Shown here: positions 8,499 through 15,790 of the stretch, piece after piece
How positions within the stretch are numbered: position 1 is the stretch's first letter
Layout of the letters: every line of letters begins with the position of its first letter
Source: Pseudomonadota bacterium
GTDB lineage: Bacteria > Pseudomonadota > Gammaproteobacteria > Arenicellales > UBA868
DNA length: 21,962 nucleotides
Assembly (NCBI GenBank): GCA_018661145.1
Contig: JABJIU010000159.1
Location: 1-21,962 of the forward strand
Direction of reading: 5' to 3'
The notes under the pieces: generated by a model
What the model saw: the letters and a program-made list of their open reading frames with translations, nothing else
Told to the model about the DNA's origin: nothing
Database searches by the model: none
Position numbers and translations under genes: made by a program

Positions 8499-9770
8499 TC
8501 AGCGCCCAACACGCACTTTGGCGTTTCGCCCTGATTTTCCAACAGGGATGCGGAACTCCCGGCCACCGTAAACCACGGTTGCCCCTTCCGGATAGCTGAC
8601 CAAGAGCGTAAATGGCGGCTTTCCTGAGAGACTGACGACCTTTCCACCGCCTACATAACGACGAAAGAGTTCAACGTTATCGCGGTCCCAGACCACCACG
8701 TGCGTATTTTCCTGAACCTTCAGGGTGATACCACGGCTTTCAGCCGTCAAAGGAAGTGTGCTTGCGCTTTCCTCCGAATCCCCTGTCGAGGAAAGCGCCG
8801 TTGAGAATTTCGGGTTGAGCAAACGCTGCTCTACCGAAGCCGTGACCGAGGACTGATTCTGGTTGGCGACCTGCTGTTTGGGGTTAGTGGTAGAGGAATT
8901 CTCCGCAGTATTCGTTTTTGATGCCGATGAAGAAGTCGATACAGACTCGGACTTTTTCTCTACCTTAGATTCTGAAACCTTTACCGTCGCGGCAGAAGCC
9001 ACTACCTTTTTCTTCTTTTCCTTTTTTTCTTCCGTTTCAGGTTCCGCTGACTTCTCGCTAGGCCCCGCGGCAAGCGTCGCGACTTGTTCGACAATCGCAA
9101 CTGATGGATCCACGAGAGTTTGCGGCTCAGCCGGGGGCGTTGCTGCCTCCTCGGGCAACTCTTGTCCGTCCGCTGGTCTGTCCATAGCTGATGTCGCGGC
9201 ATTCAACTCCGCGGTGGCGCCTTCATCAGTTGCCGTCAACGTCACGGCAAGCGCAGGCTGCGCCGGGGCCTCCTCCCTGCTCCCGGTTGCGGCCGCCGCA
9301 CCCGATGTTTCGGCCCCCATCTGAGACCTGCTCTCTTCAGCAAGATCTACTCGGACCCGCTCAACGTCGCTAGCGCGATTAAGGTAGGCCGTGTACAACC
9401 CTCCGATCACCAACAGCAGCACAACGGCGGTTACGACCCACCGGTACTGAATCGGCACCGGCTGAGGCCGATGGGAGGTGCCCTCGGTCATGGTACCGGG
9501 GCCATCCTCTTTAGGAGGCAGCAACTCTTCCCGGTCGGCGATCGACTGCTCTATGGAAACACCGGCAAGGCGGGCATAGTTGCGCAGATAGCCCACGGCA
9601 TAGGTCCATCCGGCGATGTCACGATAGTCATCGGCTTCAAGCGCCTCAACTACATCGGGTAACAAATTCAGTTCGGCGGCAACCTCTTCCAAACTCCAAC
9701 CGTAGAGTTCGCGCGCGCCGCGGAGAATCTCGCCGGGACTGGCATTTGACGCGTCAGCGGAATCAGTCAT
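8499..9770 (-). CDS. rodZ: Cytoskeletal cell-shape protein RodZ
   Basis: RodZ links cytoplasmic MreB to the elongation machinery of the cell wall. The 423-residue protein has a cytoplasmic helix-turn-helix domain (about 11-75, with LRGARELYGWSLEEVAAEL and DDYRDIAGWTYAVGYLRNYA), one transmembrane helix (about 111-130), a long low-complexity periplasmic linker (about 140-340) and a C-terminal beta-rich DUF4115 domain (VVWDRDNVELFRRYVGGG, PPFTLLVSYPEGATVVYGG). The linker is rich in Ala, Glu, Ser and Thr with a lysine-rich stretch (EEKKEKKKK) and is longer than the folded domains need. The ATG at 9770 overlaps the pilF stop by eight bases; a GTG at 9782 would add four residues. It follows pilF as in Pseudomonas. 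Confidence 0.95.
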   Translation of the reverse strand: MTDSADASNASPGEILRGARELYGWSLEEVAAELNLLPDVVEALEADDYRDIAGWTYAVGYLRNYARLAGVSIEQSIADREELLPPKEDGPGTMTEGTSHRPQPVPIQYRWVVTAVVLLLVIGGLYTAYLNRASDVERVRVDLAEESRSQMGAETSGAAAATGSREEAPAQPALAVTLTATDEGATAELNAATSAMDRPADGQELPEEAATPPAEPQTLVDPSVAIVEQVATLAAGPSEKSAEPETEEKKEKKKKVVASAATVKVSESKVEKKSESVSTSSSASKTNTAENSSTTNPKQQVANQNQSSVTASVEQRLLNPKFSTALSSTGDSEESASTLPLTAESRGITLKVQENTHVVVWDRDNVELFRRYVGGGKVVSLSGKPPFTLLVSYPEGATVVYGGREFRIPVGKSGRNAKVRVGR

Positions 9771-10527
9771 CGCCGATATCACTCATCAGTCCATCCAGTT
9801 GGCGGATTTGCTCGCTGCCCGGGTAGGACCCTCGGAGCTTAGCCGCATATTCCGTTGCAAGGTCATCGACGCCAAGTTTGCGCTCAGTATAGACCGCAAG
9901 CAAGAGGCCTTCGGCAGAAGCACTACCCGTACCGAACATTCGCTCAAGAAACGCGCGGGCAGGCATATATTCCCCCAATCGATAACTCACCAGCGCTGAT
10001 TGATAGAGCACTGTGGGGTTCTCAGGTTCTACGAGCAGTGCTGCCCGGAACTGATCGCGCGCGCCCGTCAGATCACCCGACTTCATCAAGCAGACCCCGA
10101 GGCCGTATTGGCTTACATATGGTTGTGTATTAAAAGGGTCTTCACGAGCCTTTCGGAATTGATAGACCCCATCGGCCCAGTTTCCTTTGTCGCAAAGGTA
10201 ACTGCCATAGTCATTGCGAGCGCCCACGTTCCCGGAGTTACTGAGAAGCGCCTGACGAAAATGGGCATCAGCATCCGCCGTCTCACCGAGACGCAGCTTG
10301 AGCAGGGCCATGGCGTGATTCGCTGTCGAATCGTCAGGCGCGATAGCCAAGGCATCGTTCATTGCCTCAAGGGCGGAAGCCAGTCGATTCTGTGCCATGT
10401 ATTCAAGACCCAAGCGGGTATACAACTCGACACGCTGGCTGGCCTCCCAACCAGGCTCGTCTTCCCAAAGCGGAGCGCATCCTGCAATCGTCAAGGCAAG
10501 CATCAGGGCTCCGAGGCGCTGCATCAT
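9763..10527 (-). CDS. pilF: Type IV pilus biogenesis lipoprotein PilF/PilW (pilotin)
   Basis: PilF is the outer membrane lipoprotein that guides assembly of the PilQ secretin. The 254-residue protein has a type II signal peptide with lipobox TIAGC (Cys 17), followed by TPR repeats: RLGLEYMAQNRLASALEAMNDALAIAP, then ANHAMALLKLRLGETADADAHF, NDYGSYLCDKGNWADGVYQF and others, matching the PilF TPR fold. The ATG at 10527 overlaps the rlmN stop (TGATG) with AAAGG seven bases upstream; a second ATG at 10524 is possible. It lies between rlmN and rodZ, its conserved location. Its presence implies that the organism makes type IV pili, although no other pil gene is in the window. Confidence 0.93.
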   Translation of the reverse strand: MMQRLGALMLALTIAGCAPLWEDEPGWEASQRVELYTRLGLEYMAQNRLASALEAMNDALAIAPDDSTANHAMALLKLRLGETADADAHFRQALLSNSGNVGARNDYGSYLCDKGNWADGVYQFRKAREDPFNTQPYVSQYGLGVCLMKSGDLTGARDQFRAALLVEPENPTVLYQSALVSYRLGEYMPARAFLERMFGTGSASAEGLLLAVYTERKLGVDDLATEYAAKLRGSYPGSEQIRQLDGLMSDIGDD

Positions 10528-11615
10528 CAAGACGCCTTTCCCGCAAGTCGGGCACTTCTATGCGTCCGGTCATGGACGTCACCCGCGAGTTGACCACACG
10601 CCGCCGCAATATCTGCCCCCCGGGTTTTGCGGGTAATCGTTGTCAGGCCGCTGGAGATCAGCTCGTTACGGAACCGGTCTATTACGCCAGCATCAGCACA
10701 CGCGTACTTCACACCCTGCACAGGGTTGAACGGAATAAGATTGACTTTCGATGGTATTCCCTGAAGCAGCGAAACGAGCATCTTTGCATCGTCGATTGAA
10801 TCGTTTACCCCTGCGAGCATCACATATTCGAAGGTGATCCGACGTCGACTGTCTTTGTGGAGAAATCTGCGGCAGGCGCCCAACAAGACGTCAATCGGGT
10901 ACTTTCGGTTTAAGGGTACAAGTTCATCCCTCACCGAATCTCGAACCGCGTGTAAGGAAACTGCAAGGCTTACCGGGCAATCTTCAGCGAGCCTATCCAT
11001 CGCGGGCACCACACCTGCTGTGCTCAGCGTCACGCGACGACGAGACAGTCCGAAGGAAAGATCATCCAGCATCAGTCGCAGCGCGCTGACGACAGAATCA
11101 TAGTTCAACAGCGGCTCTCCCATTCCCATCATGACCACATTAGAGATCGGTCTGCTACCAAAGCCGTCGTTCTTGAGCAACTGATCCGCGAGCAGCAATT
11201 GCCCAATAATCTCACTGGCGGACAGGTTGCGGCTAAAACCCTGCCGGGCTGTGGCGCAGAAACTGCATGTCAGTATACAGCCCGCCTGAGACGAGATGCA
11301 CAGGGTCCCTCGATCCTCCTCGGGGATGAACACCGTCTCGATAGAGTTACCATCCGCCAGTCGAAACAGCCATTTTCGGGTTCCATCCTCCGAGTGCTGC
11401 GCTCGGGAGACTTCCGGCAAACTGATCACCGCGCATTCGGACAGCGTCTGCCTCAAAGACAGGCGCAGGTCGGTCATCTTCGAAAAATCAGTGACGCCTC
11501 TCTGGTAAACCCACTGCAGCACCTGGCGGGCGTGGAAGGCTTTTTCGCCCAGCGATGCAAAATAATCCTGCAGCGCAGACCGATCCAGTCCCAGAAGATT
11601 CTTGGGCTCTGACAC
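10527..11615 (-). CDS. rlmN: Dual-specificity 23S rRNA/tRNA adenine-C2 methyltransferase RlmN
   Basis: RlmN is a radical SAM enzyme that methylates C2 of A2503 in 23S rRNA and of A37 in some tRNAs. The 362-residue protein carries the CxxxCxxC cluster motif GCILTCSFC (Cys 113, 117, 120), NVVMMGMGEPLLNY, and the C-terminal catalytic Cys 340 in RGADIAAACGQL, which with Cys 340's partner upstream supports the two-cysteine mechanism. I chose GTG 11615, which has AGGA five bases upstream and lies 16 bases after ndk. In-frame starts further upstream lie inside ndk and encode residues unlike the family. The gene sits between ndk and pilF, the Pseudomonas order. Confidence 0.96.
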   Translation of the reverse strand: MSEPKNLLGLDRSALQDYFASLGEKAFHARQVLQWVYQRGVTDFSKMTDLRLSLRQTLSECAVISLPEVSRAQHSEDGTRKWLFRLADGNSIETVFIPEEDRGTLCISSQAGCILTCSFCATARQGFSRNLSASEIIGQLLLADQLLKNDGFGSRPISNVVMMGMGEPLLNYDSVVSALRLMLDDLSFGLSRRRVTLSTAGVVPAMDRLAEDCPVSLAVSLHAVRDSVRDELVPLNRKYPIDVLLGACRRFLHKDSRRRITFEYVMLAGVNDSIDDAKMLVSLLQGIPSKVNLIPFNPVQGVKYACADAGVIDRFRNELISSGLTTITRKTRGADIAAACGQLAGDVHDRTHRSARLAGKAS

Positions 11616-11631
11616 GACTATCCTGACCCGT

Positions 11632-12063
11632 TCAGTCAGCCCTTGCGCAAAGATCGCTGTCGTCGAAGAAGAATGCGATCTCTTCCTTGGCCGTTTCGGG
11701 CCCATCCGAGCCATGCGCCGCATTTGCCTCAACAGATTCGGCGAAGTCGGCACGAATCGTACCGGGCGCCGCGTCCGCTGGATTAGTAGCACCCATGAGT
11801 TCACGATTTCGGGCAATCGCGTTTTCCCCTTCTAGCACCTGAACCATGACCGGCCCGGAGATCATATATTCCACCAAATCATCATAAAATGGCCGTTCGC
11901 GGTGCACCGCGTAGAACTCTTGCGCCTGGGCTCTGGTCAGATGAATCATTCGTGCGGCTACGATCTGTAACCCTCCTGACTCGAAACGTTCATAAATTTT
12001 TCCGATCAGGTTCCGTCGGACCGCATCAGGTTTGACGATCGAAAAGGTTCTTTCGATACTCAT
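11632..12063 (-). CDS. ndk: Nucleoside diphosphate kinase
   Basis: Ndk transfers the gamma-phosphate of ATP to other nucleoside diphosphates through a phosphohistidine. The 143-residue protein has ERTFSIVKPDAV (4-15, Lys 11) and the active-site motif EANAAHGSD with His 117. The length is canonical. GGAG lies eight bases before the ATG at 12063. It is the first gene of the rlmN-pilF-rodZ-hisS group and probably its transcriptional start. The 129-base spacer upstream is rich in short hairpins and contains no gene. Confidence 0.98.
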   Translation of the reverse strand: MSIERTFSIVKPDAVRRNLIGKIYERFESGGLQIVAARMIHLTRAQAQEFYAVHRERPFYDDLVEYMISGPVMVQVLEGENAIARNRELMGATNPADAAPGTIRADFAESVEANAAHGSDGPETAKEEIAFFFDDSDLCARAD

Positions 12064-12099
12064 TCAGGTTCTCCAAGGTCAGGGGGGAAGTTCAATCTA

Positions 12100-12170
12100 G
12101 GTGGCACAGCCACCAACTCGCAGTCCCGATCGGGGACACGGCCAGAGCGCGCTGGCAGCCAGTGACTGCC
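12100..12170. other. Hairpin-rich spacer between mtaB and ndk
   Basis: The 129-base gap holds several inverted repeats in a row: GGTGGC (12100-12105) / GCCACC (12109-12114) with a 3-base loop; GTCCC (12123-12127) / GGGAC (12133-12137); GCCAG (12141-12145) / CTGGC (12152-12156); and GGCAG (12154-12158) / CTGCC (12166-12170), the last two sharing bases so only one can form. None is followed by a strong T-tract in either direction. They could be mtaB 3'-end structures or an ndk leader. Function is unknown. Confidence 0.5.
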
Positions 12171-12192
12171 TTCCTAGGGTGAGGGGGTGATT

Positions 12193-13581
12193 TTATTCCG
12201 AGCGCGAGACCCGGGCAATGAGAACATCGTCAACAACCCCCCGAATCTGCACGAGAATCTCTGGCGCAATCGCGTTTTCGGGGTCTTCAAGTCTGACGGG
12301 CATGTAGTTTGCCAACCTTCCGTGATAGGCAGCGGGTTTATCTCCCGCATCGGCGCGCTCCACAATGAGGTCCGCCTGCTGGCCCACCATCCGCTTCAGT
12401 GCCTCTCGCCGCAGTCTCTCGCCCGCGCCTCGCAACATGGCGGCGCGCCTGCGGCGCTCGACCCGTGGGACCTGGCGCGGGATCCTGGCAGCCGGGGTTC
12501 CAGGTCTGCCAGAGAAACAGAAGACATGGGGGTAGATAATCTGCGCCCGATTGATGACATCAAGAGACTCGGCATGATCTTGTTCGGATTCAGTCGGAAA
12601 ACCCGCCATCACATCAGCCCCGAGTACAAGCCCATCGATGCGCTCTCGTGCAGCGAAAAGTCGGTCGAGAAGAAATTCCCGGTCATACCGTCTTTTCATG
12701 CGTTTCAGGATCAAGGTGCTTCCACTTTGCATGGAAACGTGCAGGTAAGGGCAGAAACGGTCCGATTCGGACAAGGCGTCCAAAAGATCATCGGTGAGAT
12801 GTATGGGATCTATGGAACTCAATCTCACCCGGAAAGAGCCAGAAAGATCGACGATTTTCCCAAGCAAGGAAGTCAGAGGAAGATCGGAATACTCCCCCGC
12901 CCGATCAGCCGCGTAACTTCCCAAATCTACCCCACAGATCACGACCTCCCGAAATCCCGAGTCAACAAAGGTCTCAATCTGTCGCAGAATATGTGCTTCG
13001 TTAAACGACCGGCTTGGACCTCTCGCTCGGTGAATCACGCAGAAAGTACATGACTGATCGCAGCCCTGCTGCACCTGGACAAAAGCCCTCGAGCGCGAAT
13101 CAAAGCCGTTTAGTAGTCCGCTCGGAAGACTCGTCAGACGATCTACCTTTATCGGGACCTTTTTCTGAGAGTCCGGTTTTTTCAGTGCCAGTACGAACTT
13201 GGCGACCGTGTGTTTGTGGTCATTACCAAGCACGAGCGAGACGCCGGGAATATCGGCGCAAACCTGGGCCTGGTTCTGCGCATAGCAGCCCGTCACGACC
13301 ACATGCGCGAGCGGGTTCTGCCGGAGAGCGCGACGCACCGCCTGGCGGGTCTGACGATCAGCCTCGGCCGTCACCGTACAGGAGTTGATAACATAAAGAT
13401 CGGCGTATTCGGTCGGACCCACGATCTTCCATTGATCTCTTGCGAGATCCTGAGCCATGGCGGCCGACTCAATACTATTGATCTTGCAACCTAGCGTCGC
13501 GACTGCTGCGAGCCCGGGGAGCCCGGACAGCCCTGTCTCGCGCGTCCCGGAGTCGGGCGCGAGGGGCGCCAGAGACGGCAC
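12193..13581 (-). CDS. mtaB: tRNA t6A37 methylthiotransferase MtaB
   Basis: MtaB inserts a methylthio group into t6A37 of ANN-decoding tRNAs, giving ms2t6A. The 462-residue protein has the MTTase N-terminal domain (VATLGCKINSIES, Cys 32; INSCTVT, Cys 68; VVVTGCYAQ, Cys 99) that binds one [4Fe-4S] cluster, the radical SAM motif GCDQSCTFCVIHRARGPSRS (Cys 174, 178, 181) binding the second, and a C-terminal TRAM-like domain. The TLGCKIN and VIHRARGPSRS signatures suit the MtaB branch better than MiaB or RimO. The only plausible start is GTG 13581, directly after the iscA stop, giving a 25-residue leader before the first motif. It lies where other gammaproteobacteria carry hscBA-fdx-iscX, with iscA immediately upstream. 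Confidence 0.93.
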   Translation of the reverse strand: MPSLAPLAPDSGTRETGLSGLPGLAAVATLGCKINSIESAAMAQDLARDQWKIVGPTEYADLYVINSCTVTAEADRQTRQAVRRALRQNPLAHVVVTGCYAQNQAQVCADIPGVSLVLGNDHKHTVAKFVLALKKPDSQKKVPIKVDRLTSLPSGLLNGFDSRSRAFVQVQQGCDQSCTFCVIHRARGPSRSFNEAHILRQIETFVDSGFREVVICGVDLGSYAADRAGEYSDLPLTSLLGKIVDLSGSFRVRLSSIDPIHLTDDLLDALSESDRFCPYLHVSMQSGSTLILKRMKRRYDREFLLDRLFAARERIDGLVLGADVMAGFPTESEQDHAESLDVINRAQIIYPHVFCFSGRPGTPAARIPRQVPRVERRRRAAMLRGAGERLRREALKRMVGQQADLIVERADAGDKPAAYHGRLANYMPVRLEDPENAIAPEILVQIRGVVDDVLIARVSRSE

Positions 13582-13914
13582 CTAAGAAGGGTTTACGGTG
13601 AAACTTTCACCGCAACCGCATTCATCCACCACATTGGGGTTCTTGAAACGGAATGCAGTAGAGAATCCATCCGATGCAAAGTCGATTTCGGTGCCGTCGA
13701 TGTACTTGATACTCTCACCGTCAACGGCAACATTCACTCCGCGACTGGTGAACACCTGATCATCACCGCTGATCTCGTCCGCGAAATCGACCACATAAGC
13801 GAGTCCCGAACAGCCAGTTGTCTTTACCGCAAGGCGCAGACCCTCTCCATGCCCTCTGGACTCGAGGTGCTCTGAGACGCGTTGGGCCGCAGATTCTGTC
13901 AGGGTGATCGCCAT
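13582..13914 (-). CDS. iscA: A-type iron-sulfur carrier protein (IscA-like)
   Basis: A-type carriers accept and deliver Fe-S clusters to apo-enzymes. The 110-residue protein has the three ligand cysteines Cys 35 (TTGCSGLAY) and Cys 99/Cys 101 (ECGCGESF). The LAVKTTGCSGLAYVVDF and FKNPNVVDECGCGESF segments match IscA (KTSGCSGMAY, NPNVKDECGCGESF) better than ErpA (GGGCSGFQY) or SufA. It follows trmJ by 58 bases and is immediately followed by mtaB with no intervening base. The iscR, iscS and iscU genes normally between trmJ and iscA are absent, as are hscB, hscA and fdx after it. It may serve MtaB or a SUF-type machinery encoded elsewhere; the choice between IscA and ErpA function is an inference. 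Confidence 0.9.
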   Translation of the reverse strand: MAITLTESAAQRVSEHLESRGHGEGLRLAVKTTGCSGLAYVVDFADEISGDDQVFTSRGVNVAVDGESIKYIDGTEIDFASDGFSTAFRFKNPNVVDECGCGESFTVNPS

Positions 13915-13972
13915 ACCTTACTTACCTGTTGCTGGAATTAATTTAAGGGGCTTCTTTGCTGTCGCTATTTTA

Positions 13973-14731
13973 TCATGTAGGCGTCTTTTTGTTCTCGGGT
14001 TTATCTTTGGGAGAAACTCCTAAGGCATGCTCCAGTGAGGTCAGTACCCCCCTCAGAATATTGATCTCCTGAGTTGACTGGACCCCCTGTAATAACAAAC
14101 GGCGCAACTTCCGGACCAGCCGAATACGCGGTCCAGCGAGGAACGCGGTGTGGTGTAGCACCCGTTCAAGGTGTTTGATCAACTGATCAAACTCCCCCAT
14201 TTTCATCATGGTATTTTCTCTAGCCTTTTGATCGGTAACAAGGGGAAGCGGGTGTCCAGACTGTTTTCGAAACTCATAGGCCATAACCGCAACCGCAGTC
14301 GCAACATTAAGGGAAGGAAATGCCTCGTTTACGTCAATACGAAGGTGTGCATGGCAAAGATCCAGATGCGCATTGGAAAGACCTGAAGCCTCTGTGCCAA
14401 ACACCAGCGCGCAAGGCGTGCTCTGGGACTCGCTAACAAGCCGTGCTGCCGCCTGTTCGCTATCCAGCAGGGGCCATGCGAGTGAGCGCCGCCGTGCGGT
14501 GGCGCCGATGACGCATCCACAGTCGGCCACCGCCCTTTCCAGAGTCTCATATTTTTTCACCTGTTCAAGGATATGGTCAGCGCCCGCAGCCCGGGCGGTG
14601 GCGGCGGGATCTGGAAAACTGCGGGGACTCACCAAACACAGTTCCGAGAGCCCCATATTCGCCATAACCCTTGCAGTCGCCCCGATGTTACCCGGGTGCG
14701 TGGTTTCTACCATGATGATCCGTAAGCTCAT
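13973..14731 (-). CDS. trmJ: tRNA ribose methyltransferase TrmJ (SPOUT family)
   Basis: TrmJ methylates the 2'-O of nucleotide 32 in several tRNAs. The 252-residue protein has the SPOUT N-terminal signature VETTHPGNIGATARVMANMGL, GATARRRSLAWPLLD in the middle, the SAM-site region ALVFGTEASGLSN and the trefoil-knot segment PSLNVATAVAVMAYEFR, then a helical C-terminal extension. Compared with E. coli, FGRERVGL is FGTEASGL here and the conserved SSLNLA is PSLNVA, so this is a divergent member. TrmH-family relatives are the alternative, but the position between suhB and iscA is the classic trmJ site. AAAGG lies upstream of the ATG at 14731. It is divergent from suhB. Confidence 0.88.
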   Translation of the reverse strand: MSLRIIMVETTHPGNIGATARVMANMGLSELCLVSPRSFPDPAATARAAGADHILEQVKKYETLERAVADCGCVIGATARRRSLAWPLLDSEQAAARLVSESQSTPCALVFGTEASGLSNAHLDLCHAHLRIDVNEAFPSLNVATAVAVMAYEFRKQSGHPLPLVTDQKARENTMMKMGEFDQLIKHLERVLHHTAFLAGPRIRLVRKLRRLLLQGVQSTQEINILRGVLTSLEHALGVSPKDKPENKKTPT

Positions 14732-14933
14732 TACTTATACCTTTCCCCATCTCATCATGGTACGCAAACCACTCCTGGCGACGCTTGCGCTACAATCCGC
14801 ATCCGCAAGGTACCCTTCGATCCCTGCTTCGCGGCGGGTTTCAATAAAGTTCACAGCGGATGAGAAGGCCCAGTGACGACACTGGCTGACTCACGCGATT
14901 GTCGCATCTCAAACCCGGAGCCATCTTCTTACA
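14732..14933. other. Divergent intergenic region trmJ / suhB
   Basis: This is the longest gap in the window. It must carry start signals for suhB (plus) and probably trmJ (minus). I see isolated -10-like hexamers (TACAAT at 14791-14796) but none with a convincing -35 at 16-18 bases, and no tRNA, riboswitch or terminator-like hairpin. Confidence 0.5.
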
Positions 14934-15716
14934 ATGCACCCCATGCTGCATACTGCCGTGCGATCCGTCCGAGAAGGCGGACGTGTCATTTTAATGTACT
15001 TCGATCAATTGGACCGACTGGAGTACTCGTCCAAGGGCAGAAACGACTACGTCAGTCAAGCCGATGTTGAAGCCGAACGGGCCGTACTCGATGTTCTGAC
15101 TCGTGCCTATCCCGATCACGGCATTATTGCGGAAGAAAGCGGTGAGCGAGAGGGGTCGGAGTACACCTGGGTGATTGACCCCCTGGACGGAACCACCAAC
15201 TTCCTTCATGGCTTTCCGATGTTCGCAGTGTCGGTAGCAGTCAAACGGGGGGGGGTTCTGGAGCACGGTGTGGTCTACGATCCACTGCATGATGAGATGT
15301 TCACTGCGAGTCGGGGAGAAGGGGCGCAACTGAACGGCAAACGCCTCCGTGTCAGTACGACCCGTCAACTTGCCCCGTCGTTACTCGGTACGGGTTTTCC
15401 GTTTCGGGATCTTGGAATCATCGAGCCCTGGATGCGCAGTTTTCAGAGCCTCCTGCCAAAAACCTCAGGCATCCGACGGGCTGGAGCGGCCGCGCTGGAC
15501 CTCGCCTATGTCGCTGCGGGACGACTCGATGGCTTCTGGGAGTTTGGCCTCAAACCCTGGGATATGGCGGCCGGGGCTCTTTTGATACGCGAAGCCGGCG
15601 GTCTGGTGGCTGATGTTTCGGGTGGTCAAGACTTCCTTGAGAACGGGAATCTGGTTGCCGCAAACCCGCTTATTTTTGAAGAGTTTAGAAAAATTGTCGC
15701 CCGAAGCGTTCCCTGA
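14934..15716 (+). CDS. suhB: Inositol monophosphatase family protein SuhB
   Basis: SuhB belongs to the Mg-dependent inositol monophosphatase family; in E. coli it also joins the rRNA transcription antitermination complex through NusA. The 260-residue protein shows the metal-site motifs AEES (66-69), DPLDGTTN (82-89) and KPWDMAAG (Asp 210). The first ATG (14934) has GGAG only at about 13 bases, and ATG 14943 is a possible alternative. A run of nine G (15247-15255) encodes Arg-Gly-Gly-Val at 105-108 and could slip during replication. The gene is divergent from trmJ as in Pseudomonas and E. coli, and fdxA follows on the same strand. nusB lies in the next cluster but in the opposite orientation. 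Confidence 0.95.
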   Translation: MHPMLHTAVRSVREGGRVILMYFDQLDRLEYSSKGRNDYVSQADVEAERAVLDVLTRAYPDHGIIAEESGEREGSEYTWVIDPLDGTTNFLHGFPMFAVSVAVKRGGVLEHGVVYDPLHDEMFTASRGEGAQLNGKRLRVSTTRQLAPSLLGTGFPFRDLGIIEPWMRSFQSLLPKTSGIRRAGAAALDLAYVAAGRLDGFWEFGLKPWDMAAGALLIREAGGLVADVSGGQDFLENGNLVAANPLIFEEFRKIVARSVP

Positions 15717-15720
15717 TTGT

Positions 15721-15748
15721 TTATCTTTCTACTAACACTACCTAAAAT
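15721..15748 (+). promoter_or_regulatory. Weak candidate promoter for fdxA
   Basis: In the 74-base suhB-fdxA gap, TTATCT (15721-15726) and TAAAAT (15743-15748) are 16 bases apart. Only the -10 is a good match. The start site would fall near 15755, leaving a leader of about 35 bases before the fdxA ATG. Read-through from suhB is equally possible. Confidence 0.3.
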
Positions 15749-15790
15749 GGGTCCGGCTTTCACCCTGACACCGATCCTTGGAGGACATAG

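Noticed and set aside
8863..9324. Plus-strand open frame encoding a Ser/Ala/Val/Phe-rich product
   Set aside because: It is the complement of the low-complexity RodZ linker; the odd composition follows from that.
12187..13053. Plus-strand 288-codon open frame opposite mtaB
   Set aside because: mtaB on the other strand has all its Fe-S and radical SAM motifs, and the antisense product shows no family features.
14732..14933. Small gene or RNA in the trmJ/suhB gap
   Set aside because: A short open frame exists on the minus strand, but there is no ribosome site or recognisable product, and no tRNA-like or conserved RNA fold was seen.
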